A stretch of 64,000 nucleotides of DNA from Risungbinella massiliensis (GCF_000942395.1 NZ_LN812102.1:1462816-1526815); one strand, 5' to 3'; shown: positions 37,630 through 46,692, counted from the stretch's first letter. The notes: generated from the letters alone by a model not told the origin. Made by a program: numbers and translations.

Positions 37630-37715
37630 GGAGTGTAGTTTCGTTGCGGATCTTCCGCATCCCTAGTGTTACCTGAATAAAAACAATATTTTAAACGGAA
37701 AGTTTGGATGCCAAA

Positions 37716-38627
37716 GTGGAAATAACCTTTCTTGGAACAGGGGCTGGTGTTCCTGCTAAACATCGTAATGTCTCCTCTCTTATTCTCCGTTTTCCAGAAT
37801 ACGATGGAGATCAATGGATATTTGATTGCGGTGAAGGAACCCAACACCAAGTACTCCATACTAACTTACGACTAACCAAGGTTTCTCGTATTTTCATTAC
37901 TCATTTACACGGAGATCATATATATGGTTTGCCTGGTGTTTTAGGTAGTCGATCTTTTCATGGATCTACTGAGCCCTTAACCATATATGGTCCGAAGGGA
38001 ATACAGGAGTTTGTGGATGTTACGCTAGGAGTGAGCAAGACCCACCTTCATTATCCAATTGAATATGTGGAGCTTCAAGATGGACTGACCTTTTCAACTG
38101 ACTTTTTCCATATAACAGTTCGACTACTAGAACATGGTATCCCTTCCTATGGTTTTCGCTTAGAAGAGAAAGAAAAACCAGGGAAACTAGAAATAGAACG
38201 CCTCCAAGCATTAGGAATTCCTTCTGGACCTTTACTAGGCAAGTTAAAACGAGGAGAAGTAGTAGAACTTCCCGATGGCACCGTCTTAGATGGAAGAGAT
38301 TTTCTTGGTCCTCCTACGCCAGGGAAAGTTTATGCAATTTTAGGAGATACCCGCCCTACTCCTTCAATCGAACAGTTAGCCCGTCATGCGGATCTGCTCG
38401 TACACGAAGCAACTAGAAGATCCGGTGATGAAGAACTTGCCAATCTGTACTTTCATTCTACGATCGCACAAGCAACAGAGCTGGCCAAACGTGCCGAAGT
38501 AAAAATGCTACTGATCAACCATATTAGTACGCGTTATGTGGACAACTTAGAAGAACTCCAACAAGAAGCTTCTGCACAATTTGAGCATAGCATAGTTGTA
38601 CAGGATTTCGATCAATTCGTGTTTTAG
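37716..38627 (+). CDS. rnz: Ribonuclease Z
   Basis: About 303 residues of an MBL-fold tRNA 3' endonuclease. It has 'ITFLGTGAGVPAKHRNVSSL' at the N-terminus, the metal motif 'THLHGDHIYGLPGLLG'-type 'THLHGDHIYGLPGVLG', and 'AILGDTRPT' and 'LLINHIS' later. It removes the 3' trailer of tRNA precursors lacking encoded CCA, such as both tRNA-Leu genes here. GTG at 37716 gives the N-terminus usual for the family; TTG at 37704 is an alternative. Ribosome sites are weak for both. Confidence 0.92.
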   Translation: MEITFLGTGAGVPAKHRNVSSLILRFPEYDGDQWIFDCGEGTQHQVLHTNLRLTKVSRIFITHLHGDHIYGLPGVLGSRSFHGSTEPLTIYGPKGIQEFVDVTLGVSKTHLHYPIEYVELQDGLTFSTDFFHITVRLLEHGIPSYGFRLEEKEKPGKLEIERLQALGIPSGPLLGKLKRGEVVELPDGTVLDGRDFLGPPTPGKVYAILGDTRPTPSIEQLARHADLLVHEATRRSGDEELANLYFHSTIAQATELAKRAEVKMLLINHISTRYVDNLEELQQEASAQFEHSIVVQDFDQFVF

Positions 38628-38641
38628 ACTAGTATAAAAAT

Positions 38642-38677
38642 ATACAACAGAGAGTTAATGAATGCCTCTGTTGTATA
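38642..38677. terminator. Hairpin after rnz
   Basis: ATACAACAGAG (38642-38652) pairs with CTCTGTTGTAT (38665-38675), an 11-bp perfect stem just after the rnz stop. Confidence 0.7.
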
Positions 38678-38767
38678 TCCAATCTAAATTGCTATTAACA
38701 AGAAAAGATATCCTAATCCATTTATGATTGTTATAAAATTTAGTATGTTAATATAGTTGTCTTATAT

Positions 38768-38951
38768 GCGCCTGTAGCTCAAACAACGGGAGAGCGCAGT
38801 AAAACGTTGATGGGAGTTCCAGTAGCCTGGAATGGTGAATAGCCAGTAGGATGCGGCACCGAACAACCTCTCGGAGAAGCTTAGTAGGGAAGCGTGTTAT
38901 CCTCTCAGGTATGCTTACAAAAGGAGTGCGGGTACGAATTCCGTCAGGCGA
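38768..38951 (+). ncRNA. tRNA-like structured RNA with ~130-nt domain replacing the anticodon arm
   Basis: The top half of a tRNA is complete. The acceptor-like stem CGCCTG/CAGGCG (38769-38774 with 38945-38950) is followed by the two-base linker TA and a D-arm GCTC/GAGC (38777-38780, 38792-38795) whose loop has A14-, GG- and A21-like bases. The T-arm GCGGG/TCCGT (38928-38932, 38940-38944) has the 7-base loop TACGAAT and abuts the acceptor strand. Between D- and T-arm lie about 130 bases with a perfect hairpin TTCCAG-TAGC-CTGGAA (38817-38832) and other short helices, but no anticodon arm. Strand is judged from tRNA polarity. It might belong to the raiA-type ncRNA class, be an intron-bearing tRNA-Arg, or be new. 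The antisense frame here is a spurious product of the tRNA-like sequence. Confidence 0.6.
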
Positions 38952-38973
38952 ATTCAATTTAAACTATTTCACA

Positions 38974-40797
38974 TTATGGTCTCAATAACCGAAGTCCATT
39001 TAAAATAACCAAAATAGTACTTCCTTCATGACCGATCACCCCAATTGGTAACGTAATCGCTTCTCCAAAATTACTGATCATCAAACAAAGGATGACGAGA
39101 CTTGCAAAAACTAAATTCTGTCTGACTACTTTTCGTACTTTTTGCCCTGTTTGGATCACTTGTAGAACCAGCGGAAGTTGATCCTTCATCAAGATCACAT
39201 CGGCTGTCTCCAGTGCTGCATCGGTTCCCGTTTGTCCCATTGCGATTCCTACATCCGCTAGTGCCAAAGCTGGTGCATCGTTGACCCCATCTCCTAACAT
39301 CGCCACTGTGCGATAGCGTTCTTTTAATTCCCCTATTTTCGCCATTTTCTCTTCAGGTAATAGATTCCCGTAAGTTTCCTCTATGCCCAATCTATGCCCC
39401 ATTTTGGTAGCAGCTATCTCTTGGTCACCAGACAACAAAATCGGAACGATCCCCATCTTTTTCAGTCCTGCAATCAGCTCTCTTGCTTTCTCCCTAATTT
39501 CGTCCTCTAGCGAGATAGCACCTATGATTTTTCCTCCCTGCTCCACGAGAAGAACTGTTCTCCCTAGCGTAGCTTCTTCCTCTACAAATCTACTCCACTC
39601 TTCTGTTACCTCCGCAAACGCACTTGCTTTCTGGATCTTCCATGTCTTCCCTTGGTAGATCGCTTCGATCCCGACCCCTGTATTGGACTGAAGATCTTCG
39701 ACAGTTTCAACCCATATGGCTTGCCTACTTGCATAAGAGGTCAATGCTTTTGCAACTGGATGATTCGACAACTGTTCAATCGCTCCCACTGCTTGCCAAA
39801 AATATTCTGTATCTCCCTCTTGCATCACTCTTACTACACTCAACTCTCCTTTGGTCAACGTACCTGTCTTATCAATCGCAATCGCTTTTAACTGAGATAG
39901 GCTTTCCAAAATCCGACCGTTTTTCAGTAGCACTCCTGTGTTGGCACTTCGGGACGTAGCGGACAAAAGAGCAGGCATAATCGATGCTACAACAGCACAA
40001 GGCGAGGCGACGACGAGAAAGATCATCGCTCGGTAAAAGGCCACGTCCCACGACCATCCCCCACCAAATAGAGGGTACAAACCAATGAGAGTTGTGATCA
40101 ACAGTACTCCATACACGTACCACTGCTCCCAACGTTCTATTTTTTGTTGACTCTTCGGTACCTCATGTTTAACCTGTTCTACTAAGCGAATTATTTTTTG
40201 AAAAGTTGTATCTTCATATAGTTTAGTTACTTTGATCTCCAACGCTCCTGATCCATTTAAAGTTCCAGCGTAGACCTCATCTCCTACTGCTGTCTCCTTT
40301 GGGACCGATTCTCCTGTGATCGAAGCCTGGTTTACTTCCGATCTTCCTTTTTCGACTTTTCCATCCATCGGAACTCGTTCATTTGGTCTCACTAATAACC
40401 GATCCCCGATTTGAATCTGATCTAGCTCGATGATCTCTTCTCCATCTGAGGAGAGCCGGGTAGCTTCATTTGGTTGCATCTCTAAAAGAGCAGATAAGTC
40501 TCGTTCGCTCTTGGCAAGTGTAAGAGATTCTAATGCACCACTCATCGCAAAGATAAAAATCAAGAGATTCCCTTCCAGCCAATAACCAATAGAAATTGCA
40601 CCCGTTGCCGCAAGCAACATGAGAAAATTGACGTCTAGCTTTTTCTCTTCTTTAGCAACCTGCAAAGCTTCTTTTCCTTTATATATTGCACCGATCATAG
40701 ACGATAGTACATATAGTATCGGACTGTCCCAACCCCAAGCCAAAGCTAGTAATATCCCACATATGATCGCTAAAATAAACTCCCCATTTTTACGCAT
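38974..40797 (-). CDS. Heavy-metal P1B-type ATPase (ZosA/PfeT-like)
   Basis: A 607-residue P-type ATPase without N-terminal metal-binding domains. It shows the A-domain 'ITGESVPKE', the membrane motif 'SPCAVVAS' (SPC rather than CPC), the phosphorylation site 'DKTGTLTKG', 'HPVAKAL' and 'GDGVNDAPALALADVGIAMG'. It ends with 'VIGHEGSTILVILNGLRLL', as in zinc/iron-type pumps. SPC is known from Bacillus ZosA (Zn uptake, PerR-controlled), so this is a Zn/Fe/Mn-class transporter in the cell membrane. The start is ATG at 40797 after AGGAGG. Two Fur/PerR-like boxes lie upstream. Metal and direction cannot be settled by sequence. Confidence 0.88.
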   Translation of the reverse strand: MRKNGEFILAIICGILLALAWGWDSPILYVLSSMIGAIYKGKEALQVAKEEKKLDVNFLMLLAATGAISIGYWLEGNLLIFIFAMSGALESLTLAKSERDLSALLEMQPNEATRLSSDGEEIIELDQIQIGDRLLVRPNERVPMDGKVEKGRSEVNQASITGESVPKETAVGDEVYAGTLNGSGALEIKVTKLYEDTTFQKIIRLVEQVKHEVPKSQQKIERWEQWYVYGVLLITTLIGLYPLFGGGWSWDVAFYRAMIFLVVASPCAVVASIMPALLSATSRSANTGVLLKNGRILESLSQLKAIAIDKTGTLTKGELSVVRVMQEGDTEYFWQAVGAIEQLSNHPVAKALTSYASRQAIWVETVEDLQSNTGVGIEAIYQGKTWKIQKASAFAEVTEEWSRFVEEEATLGRTVLLVEQGGKIIGAISLEDEIREKARELIAGLKKMGIVPILLSGDQEIAATKMGHRLGIEETYGNLLPEEKMAKIGELKERYRTVAMLGDGVNDAPALALADVGIAMGQTGTDAALETADVILMKDQLPLVLQVIQTGQKVRKVVRQNLVFASLVILCLMISNFGEAITLPIGVIGHEGSTILVILNGLRLLRP

Positions 40798-40815
40798 AGC
40801 CTTTTTCCTCCTATT

Positions 40816-40890
40816 GAGAGTAATGATCATTCTTACACCTCATAAAACGGCGAAAGCGACCCTGAAAGGTCGCAGTGAGAATGATTCTTA
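40816..40890 (-). promoter_or_regulatory. Two Fur/PerR-like boxes before the P-type ATPase
   Basis: TGAGAATGATTCTTA (40876-40890) is a 7-1-7 inverted repeat with one mismatch, the Fur/PerR layout. A second, AGTAATGATCATTCTT (40818-40833), has a perfect AATGATCATT core. Between them is a GCGACC/GGTCGC hairpin (40857-40874). Both lie within 95 bases of the ATG. Confidence 0.6.
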
Positions 40891-40904
40891 TTTTTGAACA
40901 AGGC

Positions 40905-41152
40905 AAAACAATTTGTTCGCGAGAAACTTTTTTATAATAATTATTATATGAAAATCAATTAAAATTGTACAGAAAAAAACCGTAAAAATGATGTATCATC
41001 TTTACGGCTAATTTTTTCTTGTTTCATTTTAGGTAGACAGTTCTTTCTGGAGATTTTCCACTTTTGTAATCGATGCCTATCAAGTAAAATCTTCACAAAG
41101 ATACACCGTCGGTTGATTGCCTAATACTTCTTTGGTAATTGGATTGACTATT
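40905..41152 (-). pseudogene. Degraded copy of the yyaL 3' end and its terminator
   Basis: Read on the minus strand, 41028-41152 gives 'ITKEVLGNQPTVYLCEDF', two stops, then 'VENLQKELST' and a stop. The intact gene at 43.5 kb ends '[23 protein letters not shown]' and '[12 protein letters not shown]'. The downstream DNA is also shared: GGTAAAACAA/TTGTTCGC and AATTAAAATTGTAC recur at 43397-43450. A terminator hairpin (CCGTAAA/TTTACGG, 40980-41007) takes the place of the intact gene's. It is a displaced gene end bounding a decayed insert. Confidence 0.78.
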
Positions 41153-41507
41153 TAATTTTATTGAGTGAATAACAGGTTTCTTCGTCTGGCTCGATTTCGA
41201 TTTGGGCATGGACGCCAAAAACCTCTTTTAATGTATTGGCATTAATTACTTTATCAGGAGTACCATACTGATAAATCAATCCTTCTTTCATGATTACAAT
41301 TTGATCCGAATAGAGAATAGCTTGATTCAAATCATGTAAAACCATAATAAATGTGATCGCATAACGATCATTGAGATATTTTATCAGCTCCATAATTTCT
41401 AACTGATGGCATATCTAGATAGGTAGTTGGTTCATCCAGTAATAGGATCGTTGGTTGTTGTGCCAATGCCATTGCAATCCTAGCTCTTTGACGTTCTCCA
41501 CGACTGC
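41151..41507 (-). pseudogene. FhuC/FecE-like siderophore ABC transporter ATPase remnant
   Basis: Two frames join to give '[20 protein letters not shown]' then 'LDEPTTYLD' (ABC signature end, Walker B and D-loop) and, after a frameshift near 41410, '[20 protein letters not shown]' with 'VLHDLNQAILYSDQI' (H-loop). The end is 'GVHAQIEIEPDEETCYSLNKI'. The N-terminal half with Walker A is missing. It is fused at its 5' side to a FhuD remnant by deletion, and the membrane permease genes are absent. It was a ferric siderophore importer ATPase. Confidence 0.8.
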
Positions 41508-41883
41508 ACGTAATGTTGCCCATGAAGGGTTGCTCTCAATATCTGTTTTTAGTTTCTTCTCACCAAACTCTTTGGTTCCATGTGCAATGAAAAAAATAAC
41601 ATCTGGATCAAGTTCAACTAACTTTTCTAAACTATCCAGATGCTGTAGCAATTCCTACTGCCTTCCCTCCGATTTGATAAAACAGGCTTTGCATTTCTGT
41701 ATTAAGGACAACAATTCTTTCTGGTTTTTTATGGAGTGTAATTTTTTTGCCTGTACTATCTTGAAACTAGAAGAAGACATTTTGATTAATAACTAAGTGT
41801 TTATGATGTCCACCACTACAACCGACAAAAATGCTGATCATCATAACAAACGAGAAAATATATACATTTCTCTTTCTTTTCAA
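41508..41883 (-). pseudogene. FhuD-like siderophore-binding lipoprotein remnant
   Basis: It starts at TTG 41883 with GGAGCAAA upstream and reads 'VMMISIFVGCSGG', a lipobox signal peptide, then meets a stop. Further on 'QSLFYQIGGKAVGI' and 'LEKLVELDPDVIFFIAHGTK' and '[11 protein letters not shown]' are typical of ferric-siderophore binding proteins. Frameshifts and stops separate these parts, and the end is fused to the FhuC remnant. It no longer encodes a working protein. Confidence 0.78.
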
Positions 41884-41945
41884 TGTTATTTGCTCCTATC
41901 AAAAGCTTTGTATTTATCGCTATTGAGCTCTGAAATAATGAACCA

Positions 41946-42563
41946 TTAGACAAGTATCTTTTTCCTAATTACCCACTCAGCAAATAACAAATTAATGATC
42001 CAACATAACCAAACAGCAATAGAGTAAGACAAACCATATTCAAACTTAAAACCATAATGAGTAACGGCTACGATAATATAAATCGTCATATTTGCAAAAG
42101 AAAGAAATAAACTACGAGTCATCCACTTGATATGCTGTTGCAATTTGTTCTTTCTGATTGATACATATCCAAGAATAGTAGTTGAAATCCATAGTGTATT
42201 TAATAATAGGAATCCAATCGTGCTAGCTATACCACCTGAAGCGAAAAAAGACACATATACTCCTGGAAAGAAATTTAATACAATGGTTAAAATATAGATT
42301 CTCCCATTCCATTTGTGAAATGGAAGATATTTCACACGTAAGCGTTTGATTAATCCCATTGGTCCTGTCACTAAGGCTACAAGTGCAAGAATTATATGAA
42401 TCTGAATTATCAAGATCCATGTTTCTCGATTAGTCAAAATGTTATCTTTTTTAGCTAAGAAAGCGCTAAACGACGGATCAACCATGAAATTTTTGGAGAG
42501 TGTATGCATTACCCACATTATTGCCACAATGCATAAGATCATTATGAAGCGTTTACGTTTCAT
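41946..42563 (-). CDS. DUF2306 integral membrane protein
   Basis: A 205-residue membrane protein with about six membrane segments and a histidine-containing core ('IQIHIILALVALVTGPMG' near 52-70, 'YLPFHKWNGRIYI' near 80-92, 'QQHIKWMTRSL' near 143). This is the DUF2306 pattern, whose conserved histidines suggest haem binding as in ferric-reductase-like proteins. The ATG at 42563 has AAGGAG upstream. It is the only intact gene between the two yyaL ends and lies upstream of the siderophore uptake wreck, so a link with iron reduction is possible but unproven. Confidence 0.75.
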   Translation of the reverse strand: MKRKRFIMILCIVAIMWVMHTLSKNFMVDPSFSAFLAKKDNILTNRETWILIIQIHIILALVALVTGPMGLIKRLRVKYLPFHKWNGRIYILTIVLNFFPGVYVSFFASGGIASTIGFLLLNTLWISTTILGYVSIRKNKLQQHIKWMTRSLFLSFANMTIYIIVAVTHYGFKFEYGLSYSIAVWLCWIINLLFAEWVIRKKILV

Positions 42564-42690
42564 GAAAAAAATACTCCTTATGAAAAAATAGTAGGATGGG
42601 TCATAATGTACAATGCAACGATAATGAAACAGGAGGTAATTACCTAACTAACAGGATAAATAACATATCTGCCAAAATAACTAGTTCATT

Positions 42691-42840
42691 CTAAATATGA
42701 AACTTATCACCCATCAAGCTTTTTAATTGCTTAACTAATGCGGTTGGAGCTTTTTTTGGCGAGCCAGCATCAAAAGGGGGATGGGGATCATATTCCAAAA
42801 TCAACTGAGCGGTTTTGCTTGCATCTTCTCCCCTGTTACG
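42691..42840 (-). pseudogene. DJ-1/PfpI-family C-terminal remnant
   Basis: The frame encodes 'ASKTAQLILEYDPHPPFDAG' followed by 'SPKKAPTALVKQLKSLM', which matches the C-terminal end of DJ-1/PfpI-family proteins ('LEYDPxPPFDxGSP'). The rest of the protein, with its nucleophile cysteine, is not found upstream. It is a fragment. Between 42900 and 43160 no gene is seen. Confidence 0.6.
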
Positions 42841-43163
42841 ATTTTTCCTTGACGTTTGAATTTCTTTGATTCTAAAAGTCCTAATATATACAATTTTCAA
42901 ATTAGATAAAGTCCCTTGTACTACCCGTCGTATAGTTAGTCAAAATAGCCAATTTTACTATAAATCAGTTTTTTATCAAACTTCTTCTATTTAAACGAAA
43001 TAATATGGTTTACGGAAGATACTTTTAAGAAGGAAAATCAAGTTTTGATGATTCGTTTTTTATTGTATATAGGGACAAAAATTTAAGAAATAGCTCTTTT
43101 GGCTCAAATTATATACAAGGATAAGCCCCATACCTCGACATTCCATAATAACCATTTTAAATA

Positions 43164-43324
43164 GAGCATGTTGCATAATGAGCCTAAAGCCAGAGGTTTT
43201 CCCCTTTTGAGATGCGACTTTGAGCGGTAGGGAGCCGGAGCAGATCCCTCAGGACAGGCAGGACAAGCAGAATCGGGAAAACCGGCGGCTTGCCTATGTT
43301 TAACTTTGATTTTTGCAACAAGCT
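43164..43324. repeat. MITE-like repeat, long copy
   Basis: It begins GAGCATGTTGCATAATGA and ends TTTTTGCAACAAGCT, so the ends are imperfect inverted repeats (AGCATGTTGCA / TGCAACAAGCT). A shorter copy with the same ends lies at 48275-48343. The inside is relatively GC-rich and can fold. No coding capacity. Confidence 0.65.
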
Positions 43325-43451
43325 ATAAATAGATTAATCACCCTTTTGAAAATCTGGCAGTGTGTTGAACCGTTTCCTGAACATATATACTTTTATAAGG
43401 TAAAACAACTTGTTCGCAAGAGACTTTGAAAATGAATTAAAATTGTACACA

Positions 43452-43488
43452 CAAAAAAAGGCACAAAATGGCTTCCTCATTTTGCACC
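43452..43488 (-). terminator. Terminator of yyaL
   Basis: On the minus strand GGTGCAAAATG pairs with CATTTTGTGCC (one mismatch), followed by TTTTTTT, just after the yyaL stop. Confidence 0.85.
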
Positions 43489-43501
43489 TCTTACTTTTAT
43501 A

Positions 43502-45586
43502 TTATTTTGTGGCGGAAAGTGCTTTTTGGAGATCCTCCAACTGGGTAATGGGTCTCTGGCAAGCAAAATCTTCACAAAGATACACAGCTGGTTGATTACT
43601 TAATACTTCTTCAGTAATAGGGAGAAAAAGCTGCTCATTCGCCTCAGCGTTAGCTCCAGGATCAAATCCTAAAACTGCTTCTGGTAAGTAGTGGCGATGG
43701 ATCTCCCGTAAAAACCTTTTGGTCATTGGATCCGTTAAAGAACCACGGATTAAAATCTCCTTACTAGGATAAATCCAGAATAAATATCCTACCAAAAAGA
43801 AAGTGTGGGAAATCGGGGCTGATCGAATCTCTTCAGCAAAAGCAGCAGCCTGACGCTCTGCTTCGTTCAGAAGATCTTGGTCTGATGTTAACTTTGCCAA
43901 GCGAATCAAATTCAAGAAGACAACAGAGTTACCCGATGGAACCGCTCCGTCAAAGATTTCTTTCGGTCTGGCAATAAGCTTTTCTGCATCTACTCCAGAG
44001 AAAAAGTATCCACCTTTTTCCTTATCCCCGAATAAACGGATTGTCTCTTTTTGTAATTGAAGTGCCAGCTGCAGAGCTCTAACATCGGTTGTTGCTTCAT
44101 ATAGTTCAATCGCTGCCCAAGTAAAATAAGCATAATCATCTAAGTATCCTAAGATAGCAGATTCATTCTCACGAAAACGTGCAAGAACTCGTCCATCTTC
44201 TCTACATAACCTTTCACGTAGAAAATCAAATGCCCGTTGAGCGCAATCGAGATAATTGGTATTTTGTAATACACGTCCCCCTCTAGCAAAAGCTGCAATC
44301 ATCATCGCATTCCATGAGGTTAACACTTTGTCATCCAGAAAAGGACGCTCGCGTTTATTTCGGTATTCTAACACTAATTTGCGTGCTTGCTCGAGCTTTT
44401 CTGTTAACGTATCTGATGACATCTTGTATTGGTCTGCTAACCTGTCAAGATCCATCTCGATCTGATGAAGGATACTTGCGTTCCCATCAAAATTGCCCTC
44501 TGGTGTCACTCCATAATAGTCTAGAAAAATAGGGGCAAGTTCTTCTCCGAGGACTTCTTCCAGTTCTTCAAATTGGAAAACATAGAACTTCCCTTCTTCT
44601 CCTTCTGAATCTGCATCCTCCGCAGAGTAAAATGCTCCCTCTGGAGAAGTCATTTGACTCATTATGTATGAAAAAATTTCTTCCGCTACTTTCGCGAAGA
44701 ACGGATCTTGTGAGTTTTGATATGCTTCTAAATAGGCTATTGCAAGCAATGCCTGATCATAAAGCATTTTTTCAAAGTGCGGAACTAGCCATTCTCGATC
44801 AACAGAGTACCGAGAAAAACCATATCCAATTTGATCAAAGATACCACCTTTTCTCATCTGCCGTAACGTATGGTTGACCATCTGTGCTGCTTCTGGCTCA
44901 CCTGTTGCTCTACTATAGCGCAGTAAAAAAAGCAAATCATGGGGACGAGGGAATTTTGGCGCCTCTCCAAATCCACCATAGGTTTCATCATATTGTCTCG
45001 CCATCTGTTCATAAGCATAATCGATCGTTTCCCGATCCATCGTGCCAGGACTACCAGGATGAAAGAATGTATCTAATTGACTGATCAACTGAGTTCCCAT
45101 GTTTTCTGCTTTGTCTTTTTCCTCAGCCCACATTTTACTTAGCGAGGTTAGAAGCTTTACAAGACCTGTTCGACCATAGCGATCTTCTTTTGGAAAATAG
45201 GTTCCTGCAAAAAACGGCTTCTGGCTAGGTGTCAGCAATATGGTAAGAGGCCAACCACCGTGACCCGTCAAAGCCTGACATACTGTCATATAGAGATTAT
45301 CTAGATCAGGACGTTCTTCCCGATCCACTTTGATCGAAACAAAATGCTGATTGAGAATCTCTGCTACCTCTTCATCTTCAAAACTCTCTCGTTCCATCAC
45401 ATGACACCAATGACAAGTGCTATAGCCGATGGACAAGAATATAGGTTTATCTTCTGCTTTCGCTTTGCTGAATGCCTCATCTGACCATGGATACCAGTTG
45501 ACAGGGTTATAAGCATGCTGTAATAAATAAGGTGATTTTTCATTAACTAATCTATTTGGTTTCTTTCCTGCCTTCTCTTTGCCCAT
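43502..45586 (-). CDS. yyaL: Thioredoxin-domain protein YyaL (DUF255/SPATA20 family)
   Basis: A 694-residue protein. The N-terminal thioredoxin-like domain has '[13 protein letters not shown]' and the CxxC '[16 protein letters not shown]' (C58 and C61). The remainder is an alpha/alpha toroid similar to N-acylglucosamine epimerases ('[20 protein letters not shown]' in two pieces, '[14 protein letters not shown]', '[13 protein letters not shown]'). The role of the family is not established; a redox or glycan-related function is likely. The 3' end has a degraded second copy at 41.0-41.15 kb. Confidence 0.88.
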   Translation of the reverse strand: MGKEKAGKKPNRLVNEKSPYLLQHAYNPVNWYPWSDEAFSKAKAEDKPIFLSIGYSTCHWCHVMERESFEDEEVAEILNQHFVSIKVDREERPDLDNLYMTVCQALTGHGGWPLTILLTPSQKPFFAGTYFPKEDRYGRTGLVKLLTSLSKMWAEEKDKAENMGTQLISQLDTFFHPGSPGTMDRETIDYAYEQMARQYDETYGGFGEAPKFPRPHDLLFLLRYSRATGEPEAAQMVNHTLRQMRKGGIFDQIGYGFSRYSVDREWLVPHFEKMLYDQALLAIAYLEAYQNSQDPFFAKVAEEIFSYIMSQMTSPEGAFYSAEDADSEGEEGKFYVFQFEELEEVLGEELAPIFLDYYGVTPEGNFDGNASILHQIEMDLDRLADQYKMSSDTLTEKLEQARKLVLEYRNKRERPFLDDKVLTSWNAMMIAAFARGGRVLQNTNYLDCAQRAFDFLRERLCREDGRVLARFRENESAILGYLDDYAYFTWAAIELYEATTDVRALQLALQLQKETIRLFGDKEKGGYFFSGVDAEKLIARPKEIFDGAVPSGNSVVFLNLIRLAKLTSDQDLLNEAERQAAAFAEEIRSAPISHTFFLVGYLFWIYPSKEILIRGSLTDPMTKRFLREIHRHYLPEAVLGFDPGANAEANEQLFLPITEEVLSNQPAVYLCEDFACQRPITQLEDLQKALSATK

Positions 45587-45699
45587 ATACTATCTCCTTC
45601 CAAAATTTTCTTTGGTTAGTATACACTATATATGCGATGTCTACTAACAAGACAGTTTCAAGGTAATTTGCGCAAGTAACTACTACGGAGGATTTACAT

Positions 45700-46239
45700 A
45701 TGCCATTTCCTGTTCTTTTAACTGAGCGCTTAGTTCTAAGAGAAATTAACGAAAAAGACTATCTTGATATCTTTCAATATCTTTCAGATAGGGAAGTGAT
45801 GAAATATTATGGTATGATGCCCTTCCAAAAGGAAGAAGAAGCTTTAGAGGAGATTAAATGGTATCAACAAATTTACCATTCCCAATCCGGAATTCGTTGG
45901 GGAATTTCTCTTCAAGGCTCATCTCAAATAATCGGTTCTTGTGGATTTTTAAATTGGGACAAAAAGCATCATCGGGTTGAGATTGGTTTTGAGCTTTCAA
46001 AAGAATATTGGAAGTTAGGAATGATGACGGAAGCACTATCTAAAATAATTCCATTTGGTTTTGAGAATTATAGATTTAATCGGATTCAAGCACTGGTAGA
46101 ACCAGATAATAGAGCATCCCATGTGCTTCTAAAGAAGCTAGGTTTCGTAGAAGAAGGAGTTTTATCCCAATATGAATTTACTTGTGGTAAATACGATGAT
46201 CTACTGATGTTAGCTTTACTTAAAAGAGATTTTATATAA
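45700..46239 (+). CDS. GNAT N-acetyltransferase (RimJ/RimL-like)
   Basis: A 179-residue GNAT protein of the RimJ/RimL type ('LTERLVLREINEKDYLDIF' at the start, 'EIGFELSKEYWKLGMMTEAL' with the acetyl-CoA loop near 105-120, 'RIQALVEPDNRASHVLLKKL' and 'LGFVEEGVLSQYEF'). Such enzymes acetylate protein N-termini or small amines. GGAGG precedes the ATG by 8 bases. A single-gene unit; the substrate is unknown. Confidence 0.86.
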   Translation: MPFPVLLTERLVLREINEKDYLDIFQYLSDREVMKYYGMMPFQKEEEALEEIKWYQQIYHSQSGIRWGISLQGSSQIIGSCGFLNWDKKHHRVEIGFELSKEYWKLGMMTEALSKIIPFGFENYRFNRIQALVEPDNRASHVLLKKLGFVEEGVLSQYEFTCGKYDDLLMLALLKRDFI

Positions 46240-46352
46240 GTCTATCAATCATTTTTAAGTAAAAATATTCTAATTCCTCATTCCAAATGCCTTTTCCAAA
46301 AAGTAACTCTGTTAATAGAATATAGTATCTCTCAAAGAAGGGAGGATACTAT

Positions 46353-46478
46353 ATGTGTAGAAAACATTGGTTAAAGAAAAAGAAAGATGATAACAAGAAA
46401 GTAATCTTTGTATGTAAGAAAATTGAACTCGACAAACACGACAAGAAAAAGAAAGACAAAAAAAGACTTTGTTGGTAA
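46353..46478 (+). CDS. 41-residue lysine-rich small protein, unrecognised
   Basis: An ATG at 46353 is preceded by GAAGGGAGG with good spacing and followed by a strong terminator at 46485, so this short frame is probably expressed. The product is highly basic: 'MCRKHWLKKKKDD', then 'VIFVCKKIELDKHDKKKKD' and 'KKRLCW'. It has three cysteines and a Cys-Trp end. I do not recognise the family. Small basic proteins of this kind may be spore core or nucleic-acid-binding proteins; no evidence decides. Confidence 0.6.
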   Translation: MCRKHWLKKKKDDNKKVIFVCKKIELDKHDKKKKDKKRLCW

Positions 46479-46484
46479 TAGATC

Positions 46485-46514
46485 TAACCCCATCTAAATA
46501 GATGGGGTTTTTTA
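46485..46514 (+). terminator. Terminator after the small basic gene
   Basis: AACCCCATCT and AGATGGGGTT form a perfect 10-bp stem around a 4-base loop, followed by TTTT. Confidence 0.88.
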
Positions 46515-46692
46515 GATGAAACCATCCTTATCAAATTTGACATGACATCAATGGCAAGGATAGCCTATACTAGGGAAGATTGACTTTTTGTCCGACTCTG
46601 TCTAAATAAGCTCGCAATCACGGAAAGCCAATCTATATATGATTCAAACGAAGTACACACTAAAAAAAGTTACTGGAAAGGACGTACTACCC

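Noticed and set aside
38768-38951. tmRNA or group I intron as the identity of the tRNA-like RNA
   Set aside because: No tag-peptide frame or tmRNA-type T-arm/acceptor context is visible, and no recognisable group I core; the insert is also short for an intron. Not fully excluded without a covariance search.
38748-38957. 69-codon minus-strand frame over the tRNA-like RNA
   Set aside because: Its translation contains 'DGIRTRTPF', the well-known spurious product of reading antisense to a tRNA. The structured RNA explains the sequence.
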